This document shows positions 5,685-10,540 of a stretch of DNA of 10,540 bases, piece by piece. This DNA comes from an uncultured Eubacteriales bacterium (lineage in GTDB: Bacteria; Bacillota; Clostridia; Oscillospirales; Ruminococcaceae): assembly GCA_902493155.1 (NCBI GenBank), contig CABUOE010000069.1:1-10540 (forward strand), given 5' to 3'. The notes beneath the pieces are model-generated. The model was given only the letters and a program-made list of their open reading frames with translations, was not told where the DNA came from and did no database searches. Within the stretch, counting starts at the first letter, position 1. Each line of letters starts with the position of its first letter. The translations under genes and the position numbers were made by a program.

Positions 5685-6749
5685 TCAATTTTGTGTGCTG
5701 GAGCTCCCGCCACCCAGCAAATCGTCGACAGTAATGTCGTTATTGTCGTAGTAGTTTGTGGTATTTCGCACCTCGGTGATATTCAGTTCCGATGCCGGAA
5801 CCGGATCGCTGAAGGGACGGAAATTATCGTTGAGGGTTTGAGCCAGCACTTCTTTATGCACTGTCCAAACAGAATATCCGTTGATAGAAGCGCCTTCCCC
5901 CGCCACCATGTGGAACTTCATGTTATCCATGTCCAGTTTCATCGCCTTCTCGGCAAAGGTGAGAATCGTTTTGACATTCATGTCGGTGGTGACGTTTTTC
6001 ATTAGGGTGGGGGCAAGAGAGGTCAGTTCCCCAATGGAAAGCCCCTTCATCTTTTTCACCAAGGCCGCCATGAATTCCCGCTGGCCGTTGATGCGGCCGA
6101 TGTCGCCGCCGCGGCTGTGCCGTTCGCGGACAAACTTCTCCGCCTTGATGCCGTCCAGCGTCTGAAGTCCGGGCTTGATGGTAACACCTTCCAGGGTAAA
6201 GGACTCCTGAACGTTCACCTCGACACCGCCGATTGCATCCACAATATTGACAAAGCCGTCCATATTGATGGTCACATAATGGTCAATAGGCAGTCTGAAC
6301 CGGTCGTAGATGACCCGGGCCACATTTTCGATGCCGCCCTTATTTTTATTGCCGTAAACTGCGTTGATCTTTCCGGTGGGGTACTCCGAACCGATGTAGG
6401 TATCGCGGGGAATCTGCAAAACGTTGATTTCATTGGTCTCCATATTAAAGCTGACGACCATGATGACATCGGTGAGCTTGGCCCGCCCGGTACCCTCGGC
6501 GTAATCGATACCAGTCACTAGAAAATTGGTCACCTTTTTCTTGATATTGACATCATTTTGAATATCGTCATCGATGCTGGCGGCATTTCCTTCCTGATCC
6601 AGCTCGCTTAAAGGCTGCCAGTTCATGACGGCCACGTAGCCGATGGATCCCACCGACGCCACAATGAGGATCACCGAAATGATAGTCAGAATCCGATCCA
6701 TCAAGGACAATTTTTTCTTTGTCTTTTTATCTTTCTGTTTCTTTGCCAT
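5685..6749 (-). CDS. LCP (LytR-CpsA-Psr) family cell-wall glycopolymer transferase
   Basis: LCP enzymes transfer undecaprenyl-linked glycopolymers, such as teichoic acids or capsule, onto peptidoglycan outside the membrane. The 354 residues start with a very basic cytoplasmic segment (KKQKDKKTKKK), then one membrane span at about 20-42, then the extracellular LCP domain. Recognisable elements are LTDVIMVVSFNM (92-103), LQIPRDTYI (111-119, with Arg115 and Asp116), GKINAVYG (126-133), VDAIGGVEVNV (170-180) and LDGIKAEKFVRERHSRGGDIGRINGQREF (198-226), whose arginines contact the lipid pyrophosphate. The C-terminus ends in a Gly/Ser-rich tail. The start overlaps the end of yqeK by 23 bases, with GGGAG 10 bases before the ATG, so it is likely co-transcribed. 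It separates yqeK from rsfS. The family is clear; the polymer it handles is not. Confidence 0.95.
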   Translation of the reverse strand: MAKKQKDKKTKKKLSLMDRILTIISVILIVASVGSIGYVAVMNWQPLSELDQEGNAASIDDDIQNDVNIKKKVTNFLVTGIDYAEGTGRAKLTDVIMVVSFNMETNEINVLQIPRDTYIGSEYPTGKINAVYGNKNKGGIENVARVIYDRFRLPIDHYVTINMDGFVNIVDAIGGVEVNVQESFTLEGVTIKPGLQTLDGIKAEKFVRERHSRGGDIGRINGQREFMAALVKKMKGLSIGELTSLAPTLMKNVTTDMNVKTILTFAEKAMKLDMDNMKFHMVAGEGASINGYSVWTVHKEVLAQTLNDNFRPFSDPVPASELNITEVRNTTNYYDNNDITVDDLLGGGSSSTQN

Positions 6750-7323
6750 TTTTATTCAACTCCCGCTCGATCAGTTCGTTGTAACAGTCAACGGTGTCCT
6801 GATGCAGCATGTTTCCCTTTTTTACCAAATCACAAATCAAAAAATTGATGGAATAAAGCATTCCAATGTCGAGGCTTTGCTCCGAACGCTTCCTCGTTTC
6901 CTCCACGTCCGGGTAATCCCGGTCGGCGGAAGTGAGGTCAGCCAAATACACAATCCTTTCCAGAGGCGACATATGCGCCCTGCCGGTGGTGTGGTACCGA
7001 ATCGCGTTTAGAACATCCGCGTCTTCTATCTTTAATACGTCGCGGACATACAAAAACCCTCCGATGGCGTGCCAGAGCGGCGGGCCGTTTTTTTCTGCAA
7101 CTGATAAAAGTATATCAGAGTCTTGTATGAATTGCAACAAATTTCTCTTATCCTCGTCCTTCATCACGTCGTGGAGAAGGCCCGCAAGCTTCGCCTTTTC
7201 TGTGTCAACGCCGTAGCGTTTGGCCAACTCCATCGCCCGTTTCATCACGGCGATGGAATGCTCATACCGCTTGGAAGTGAGTTTTTGTCGGAGTAATTCA
7301 TCGTATTTCTGCCATGGTATCAT
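6727..7323 (-). CDS. yqeK: YqeK family HD-domain bis(5'-nucleosyl)-tetraphosphatase (symmetrical)
   Basis: YqeK proteins are HD-superfamily hydrolases that cleave Ap4A symmetrically to two ADP, unlike the ApaH type. The 198 residues show metal-binding His22 (YEHS), the His51-Asp52 doublet (LLHDVMKD), His85 in LWHAIGG, His111 in YHTTG, and Asp129 in YLADL, so the metal site looks complete. The segment after Asp129 reads TSADRDYPDVE where many members have IEPxRxFPGV; this changes residues near the active site but keeps Arg and Pro. The ATG overlaps the nadD stop codon (ATGA), implying coupled translation, and the 3' end overlaps the LCP start. The nadD-yqeK pair is conserved in Firmicutes and links NAD synthesis with dinucleotide clearance. 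Confidence 0.93.
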   Translation of the reverse strand: MIPWQKYDELLRQKLTSKRYEHSIAVMKRAMELAKRYGVDTEKAKLAGLLHDVMKDEDKRNLLQFIQDSDILLSVAEKNGPPLWHAIGGFLYVRDVLKIEDADVLNAIRYHTTGRAHMSPLERIVYLADLTSADRDYPDVEETRKRSEQSLDIGMLYSINFLICDLVKKGNMLHQDTVDCYNELIERELNKNGKETER

Positions 7324-7913
7324 CGATATAGCCCCTTTTGACGGATATAGTGCAAGACCTTGGGCGGCAGCAATCCCGACACATCCTCCCCCGCCTTCAG
7401 CTTTTTCCGGATCTCGGTAGAGGACAGAGGAAGCGGCCGGGTTTTCAAAACGATGATCCGCTCCCGATCCAGCTTCTGTGCTTTCTCACAAAGGCGCTCA
7501 TATTCGCCCTCGTCCCGGCCCGACGCCACCAAATAGGTGAGCTTCAAGATGTCCCGCCATTGTTTCCATTGGTCGAATGTCAAAAGCATATCGGTGCCGA
7601 CGATAAAGTAAAACTCCGCAGTGGGGAAAAGCCGCCGCAGCTTCTTTAGCGTCTCGATGGTGTAGCTTTTGCCGCTTTTGTGGAGTTCGATGTCGCATAC
7701 ACCTGCTTCTGGGATGTCCTCGACAGCCAATGTAAGCATTTCGAGGCGATCTTTGCCGGAAGCCAGATTAGAAGCCTCTTTGTGGGGGGGCAGATGGGAG
7801 GGAATCAGCAGCAGTTCGTCAAACTGCATCTGGGCCTGTACCTGCCGCAAAAGATTTAAATGCCCGTTGTGAACTGGGTTGAAAGTCCCTCCAAATAGTC
7901 CGATTCTTTTCAT
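7320..7913 (-). CDS. nadD: Nicotinate-nucleotide adenylyltransferase
   Basis: NadD transfers AMP from ATP to nicotinate mononucleotide, giving deamido-NAD, an essential step of cytoplasmic NAD synthesis. The 197 residues match the usual length. The N-terminal nucleotidyltransferase signature GGTFNPVHNGH (8-18) contains the HxGH motif, the mid region has SYTIETL (83-89) and FIVGTDML (103-110), and the C-terminal SSTEIR (164-169) matches the ISSTxIR motif that binds the ATP phosphates. The ATG lies 5 bases after AAGGA, which overlaps the yhbY stop codon; the gap to yhbY is 8 bases. Its own stop codon overlaps the yqeK start. The yhbY-nadD-yqeK order is the same as in Bacillus subtilis (yqeI-nadD-yqeK). 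Confidence 0.97.
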   Translation of the reverse strand: MKRIGLFGGTFNPVHNGHLNLLRQVQAQMQFDELLLIPSHLPPHKEASNLASGKDRLEMLTLAVEDIPEAGVCDIELHKSGKSYTIETLKKLRRLFPTAEFYFIVGTDMLLTFDQWKQWRDILKLTYLVASGRDEGEYERLCEKAQKLDRERIIVLKTRPLPLSSTEIRKKLKAGEDVSGLLPPKVLHYIRQKGLYR

Positions 7914-7921
7914 AATTTTCC

Positions 7922-8215
7922 TTATTCGTCCAGATTGATGACCGGTTCTTTTGGATTGGGTTTATACAGGGTTACTCTGCTGCCCATCACCTGCACCACT
8001 TCGCATTGGGCGGCCTCCGCCAACTGGGCAGCCGCTTCCTTGGCGGTGTAGATGCTGTTTTCCAGCACCCTAATTTTAATGAGTTCCCTTGCATATAACG
8101 CGTCAACCACCTGTTTGACGACATTTTCGTTGATGCCGCCCTTCCCCACCTGCAAGATGGTTTCCAGGCCGTTGGCCATTCCTCTCAGTTTTGCCCGCTG
8201 TTTACTGTTTAGCAT
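7922..8215 (-). CDS. yhbY: YhbY family CRM-domain RNA-binding protein
   Basis: This single CRM-domain protein of 97 residues is a predicted ribosome-assembly factor; in E. coli YhbY associates with pre-50S particles. The N-terminal MLNSKQRAKLRGMAN, the QVGKGGIN loop (22-29) with the conserved GKGG, and the C-terminal VMGSRVTLYKP (76-86) are the family hallmarks. I chose the ATG at 8213-8215, which has AAGGAG 6 bases upstream. A TTG five codons earlier (8228-8230) is in frame, but that start would read through the SD itself and lacks an SD of its own. The gene follows rdgB by 17 bases and precedes nadD by 8 bases, so it is clearly part of the operon. Confidence 0.95.
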   Translation of the reverse strand: MLNSKQRAKLRGMANGLETILQVGKGGINENVVKQVVDALYARELIKIRVLENSIYTAKEAAAQLAEAAQCEVVQVMGSRVTLYKPNPKEPVINLDE

Positions 8216-8232
8216 ATCTGTCTCCTTCAATA

Positions 8233-8808
8233 TTACTTTTGCTCTGCAATGTAGGCGCAGAGCAGGCGGTTGGCTTTTCCCCGGTGGCTTAACGCATCTT
8301 TTTCGGCACCGCTCAGTTCGGCGAAGCTTTTCTCCCCCACTAAAAACAGCGGGTCGTATCCAAAGCCGTTCTCACCTTTTTCTTCATAACCGATAACGCC
8401 CTCACAGACGCCTTCAAAACTGTGTTTTTCGCCTTTTGCGTCGATGTATGCGATGGAGCAGACAAAGCGGCCTGTTCTGTCGGTAACACCGCCTAGCTCC
8501 TCCAAAAGTTTCAGGTTTCTGCCGTGGTCATCAAGGCCCTCGCCGCCATACCGGGCGGAGTAGATGCCGGGACGGCCATCCAGCGCATCGACACAGATGC
8601 CGGAATCATCGGCGATGACAGGCAGGTGTACCATATCGTAGGTCTGAGCCTTAATCATGGCGTTTTCGGCAAAGGTACTGCCGTTTTCTTCAATCTCTAC
8701 TTGGATTTCCTTGTCTTTCAAGGAATAAACCCGATAGCCCAGCGGAGTCAGGAGGCGCTTAAACTCCTCCACCTTGTGAGCGTTATTGGTCGCGATAATG
8801 ATGTCCAT
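8233..8808 (-). CDS. rdgB: XTP/dITP diphosphatase (RdgB/Ham1 family)
   Basis: RdgB hydrolyses non-canonical purine triphosphates (dITP, XTP, ITP) to monophosphates and pyrophosphate, keeping deaminated bases out of DNA and RNA. The 191 residues show the N-terminal ATNNAHKVEEF (6-16) with the Asn and Lys that bind the phosphates, the catalytic ADDSG (66-70), GRPGIYSARYGG (78-89), FGYDPLF (149-155) and SHRGKA (174-179), which together complete the family signature. The ATG has AAAGGA 8 bases upstream. It lies 57 bases after ftsY, a spacer in which I see no promoter or terminator, so it is probably co-transcribed from upstream and continues into yhbY. Confidence 0.97.
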   Translation of the reverse strand: MDIIIATNNAHKVEEFKRLLTPLGYRVYSLKDKEIQVEIEENGSTFAENAMIKAQTYDMVHLPVIADDSGICVDALDGRPGIYSARYGGEGLDDHGRNLKLLEELGGVTDRTGRFVCSIAYIDAKGEKHSFEGVCEGVIGYEEKGENGFGYDPLFLVGEKSFAELSGAEKDALSHRGKANRLLCAYIAEQK

Positions 8809-8865
8809 ATAAATGATCCTTTTCTTTCAAATGATAGATGGGAGCCTTCCTTTTAGCGTCTCGCC

Positions 8866-9771
8866 TTATTCAAACAGCGCCTCCACAAAATCCTCCGGGA
8901 CAAAGGGCTGCAAGTCGTCTATTTTTTCGCCCACGCCCACAAAGCGCACCGGCAATCCCAGATGGTTTTTGATGGCGATGACGATGCCGCCTTTGGCAGT
9001 GCCGTCCAGCTTTGTGAGCACGATGCCGGTAATATCAGCGGCTTCTTTGAATAGCTCCGCCTGGCTGACAGCGTTCTGGCCTGTAGTGGCGTCTAAAACC
9101 AGCAGCACCTCTACATCACAGCCCTCCGCTTTCTGGCTGACGATGCGGAACATCTTGTGGAGCTCGTCCATGAGGTTTTTCTTGTTGTGAAGCCGCCCGG
9201 CTGTGTCGATGAGCAGCACGTCGGCATGACGGGCTTTGGCGGCCTCAATGGAATCGAATACCACTGCCGCCGGATCAGCGCCCTCCTGATGTTTCACAAG
9301 GTCGACATTGCTTCTCTGGGTCCAGACTTCCAACTGGTCGATGGCCGCTGCACGGAAGGTATCCGCCGCCGCTACCAGCACCTTTTTACCCTGGGACTTA
9401 AAATTCGCCGCCATCTTGCCGATGGTGGTGGTCTTTCCCGCGCCGTTTACCCCGATGACAAAAATAATAGACGGCTGGGTATCCATGTGAAAAGGTTCTT
9501 CCTCGGTGAGCATGTCGGAGATAATTTCCTTCAAAAGCCCCTTGACTGCCTGAGGGTCGGTGGCGCCAGTCTCCTTGATTTTCGCCCGCAGTCTGTCGCA
9601 GATGTCGGACGCAGTGGAAACCCCTACGTCGGACATAATGAGGGTCTCCTCCAGTTCTTCCATAAAGTCCTCGTCAATTTTGGTGAAGGAGTTTAAAACC
9701 GCATCCACCTTACTCATCATTGAGTCTTTGGTTTTTTGGAGTCCCTCTTTAATTTTACTGAAAAATCCCAT
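8866..9771 (-). CDS. ftsY: Signal recognition particle receptor FtsY
   Basis: FtsY is the SRP-type GTPase that docks the Ffh/4.5S RNA-ribosome complex at the membrane for co-translational insertion. The 301 residues comprise a short NG-type protein: an N-terminal amphipathic helix (MGFFSKIKEGL), the N domain to about residue 95, and the G domain with G1 GVNGAGKT (107-114), DTFRAAA (137-143), DTAGR (189-193), TKLDGTAKGG (253-262) and GVGE (279-282). The long acidic A domain of E. coli FtsY is missing, as is usual in Firmicutes. No strong SD stands before the ATG. The gene lies 21 bases after the ASCH gene and downstream of smc; rnc-smc-ftsY is a common Firmicutes order, though rnc and ffh are not in view. 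Confidence 0.98.
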   Translation of the reverse strand: MGFFSKIKEGLQKTKDSMMSKVDAVLNSFTKIDEDFMEELEETLIMSDVGVSTASDICDRLRAKIKETGATDPQAVKGLLKEIISDMLTEEEPFHMDTQPSIIFVIGVNGAGKTTTIGKMAANFKSQGKKVLVAAADTFRAAAIDQLEVWTQRSNVDLVKHQEGADPAAVVFDSIEAAKARHADVLLIDTAGRLHNKKNLMDELHKMFRIVSQKAEGCDVEVLLVLDATTGQNAVSQAELFKEAADITGIVLTKLDGTAKGGIVIAIKNHLGLPVRFVGVGEKIDDLQPFVPEDFVEALFE

Positions 9772-9792
9772 GATTTCACTCGCTTCTCTTAT

Positions 9793-10149
9793 TTATTCGC
9801 ACTTCAGGTGGATGCCCAAAACGCCCCACTGCTGTTCCCGTTCACAGGGGTAGATTTCGTAGATTTCCCGGAGCATTTCCTCCATAGTAGCGTTTTCAAA
9901 GCCAAACAGCTCTGTCGGAAACGCCTCCAAAAGCATCCGAAAGGTGGGAAAATGGCTGAGACCCGTCACCGTCGCCGTCAGCTGCTCCGTCTTGTCCGGC
10001 AACTTTGAAAAGACGATGATATCGCCCAGTCGGATCTGCTGGCGCTTTTCGTCGTAAAGTCTGATTTCGATCTGCTTCTTCCCGTTTTTGATCTGCTCAA
10101 AGGGCTTTGGAAGCAGATGCATCTCGATGGTTTTCATATTTTGCCACAT
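9793..10149 (-). CDS. ASCH-domain (PUA-like) protein
   Basis: The 118 residues match the ASCH fold, a PUA-like beta barrel suspected to bind RNA or modified nucleotides. The diagnostic stretch is KNGKKQIEIRLYDEKRQQIRLGDIIVF (21-47), with the conserved E-x-R and GD; the C-terminal WGVLGIHL (108-115) is the closing strand. Close relatives are small stand-alone proteins of unproven function, so I give no role beyond possible RNA binding. Two starts are possible, ATG at 10147-10149 and ATG at 10135-10137 (codon 5); neither has a well-placed SD, since AGGA is 3 bases before the first and 15 before the second. The shorter start resembles family members that begin with MK. It sits between smc and ftsY, which are usually adjacent, and probably heads the transcript through ftsY. 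Confidence 0.85.
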   Translation of the reverse strand: MWQNMKTIEMHLLPKPFEQIKNGKKQIEIRLYDEKRQQIRLGDIIVFSKLPDKTEQLTATVTGLSHFPTFRMLLEAFPTELFGFENATMEEMLREIYEIYPCEREQQWGVLGIHLKCE

Positions 10150-10162
10150 CCGTCCTGCTTTG

Positions 10163-10201
10163 GAACCTTTATCATATCATATGGACAGCGAAAAGGTTCA
10201 A
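10163..10201 (-). promoter_or_regulatory. Candidate promoter framed by an inverted repeat, upstream of the ASCH gene
   Basis: On the minus strand TTGAAC (10196-10201) and TATGAT (10171-10176) are 19 bases apart; TGA just before TATGAT makes an extended -10 (TGnTATGAT), which tolerates a poor spacer. Two 8-bp arms, GAACCTTT (10163-10170) and AAAGGTTC (10192-10199), form an inverted repeat whose arms overlap the -35 and the start-site region. Such an arrangement could be an operator or an mRNA/DNA hairpin. No T-run follows either arm, so it is not a terminator for smc. Confidence 0.4.
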
Positions 10202-10234
10202 AAAAGTTATGTTGATTTTGTAAAAATTTGAGGT

Positions 10235-10540
10235 TTAGGCTCCTTTTTCGCCGCCCAGCTTGCCCTCAATTTCCGAAACCTTCAATTCGAGAAGCTTGGA
10301 AACACCCTCTTCCTGCATGGTCACGCCATAGAGGACGTCCGCCTCTTCCATAGTGCCCCGCCGGTGGGTAATCATGATAAACTGGGTTTTATCGCTAAGC
10401 ATCCGCAGGTAGCTTGCGTATTTGTTGACGTTTACGTCGTCCAGCGCCGCCTCGATTTCGTCCAGCACACAGAAAGGCGACGGACGGACTTTGAGGATGG
10501 CGAAATAAATGGCGATGGCCACAAAAGACTGTTCGCCACC
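10235..10540 (-). CDS. smc: Chromosome segregation protein SMC, C-terminal 101 residues (cut by the window edge)
   Basis: SMC is the ring-shaped ATPase that loads near the origin and helps organise and separate chromosomes with ScpA and ScpB. The visible part is the end of the C-terminal ATPase lobe. It begins inside the ABC signature (GGEQSFVAIAIYFAIL; the preceding residues are beyond the edge), then Walker B FCVLDE (23-28 of the fragment) with catalytic Glu28, the D-loop ALDD (32-35), and the switch His59 in MITHRRGTM. A short tail ends in a Gly/Lys-rich segment. The frame is open to the last base, so the gene starts outside the window. No terminator follows. Downstream are the ASCH gene and ftsY. 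Confidence 0.97.
   Translation of the reverse strand, partial: GGEQSFVAIAIYFAILKVRPSPFCVLDEIEAALDDVNVNKYASYLRMLSDKTQFIMITHRRGTMEEADVLYGVTMQEEGVSKLLELKVSEIEGKLGGEKGA

Noticed and set aside
5423..5713. Minus-strand frame of 96 codons spanning the LCP-rsfS spacer
   Set aside because: It overlaps both flanking genes out of frame, has no SD at its ATG and an unlikely composition; the spacer is better explained as non-coding or as a short leader frame.
9157..9696. Plus-strand frame of 179 codons
   Set aside because: It is antisense to the ftsY G domain, which has all its GTPase motifs.

Overview
The window is a typical Clostridia (Firmicutes) chromosome segment with roughly balanced base composition. 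Every gene I can support lies on the minus strand, so transcription runs from high to low coordinates. SMC, FtsY, LeuS, bS21 and EF-P match the clostridial versions of these proteins as I know them, and most genes have strong GGAGG/AAGGAG-type Shine-Dalgarno (SD) sites. I lean towards an Oscillospirales-like lineage from the SMC and LeuS sequences, but the window alone cannot fix the taxon.

Reading in the direction of transcription: the 3' end of smc (10235-10540, entering from beyond the window edge); a short spacer with a candidate promoter framed by an inverted repeat; an ASCH-domain protein; ftsY; rdgB; yhbY; nadD; yqeK; an LCP (LytR-CpsA-Psr) cell-wall ligase; a 185-base spacer full of short repeats; rsfS; leuS. 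From the ASCH gene to leuS this looks like one housekeeping operon, with short gaps or overlaps (nadD/yqeK by an ATGA, yqeK/LCP by 23 bases). After leuS comes a perfect-consensus promoter, a leader of about 135 bases, rpsU (bS21, 58 aa) and a strong intrinsic terminator. Then follow yqeG, an endonuclease-IV-like TIM-barrel gene and aroQ. Finally efp, with its own promoter, runs off the left edge at its 32nd codon.

The genes serve translation and ribosome biogenesis (leuS, rpsU, efp, rsfS, yhbY, perhaps yqeG), protein targeting and chromosome segregation (ftsY, smc), nucleotide sanitation and NAD synthesis (rdgB, nadD, yqeK), the shikimate pathway (aroQ), and cell-wall polymer attachment (LCP). 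I found no mobile element, CRISPR array, tRNA, rRNA or defence system, and no gene-free stretch above 300 bases.

Nothing in the gene content is a new system. The most promising unexplained signals are non-coding: (1) the rpsU leader, which can fold into mutually exclusive helices, one of which covers the SD; (2) the LCP-rsfS spacer, with a 22-bp palindrome, four copies of a 7-mer and a 17-codon ORF behind a perfect SD; (3) a 32-codon ORF just upstream of efp that overlaps its start codon by ATGA.
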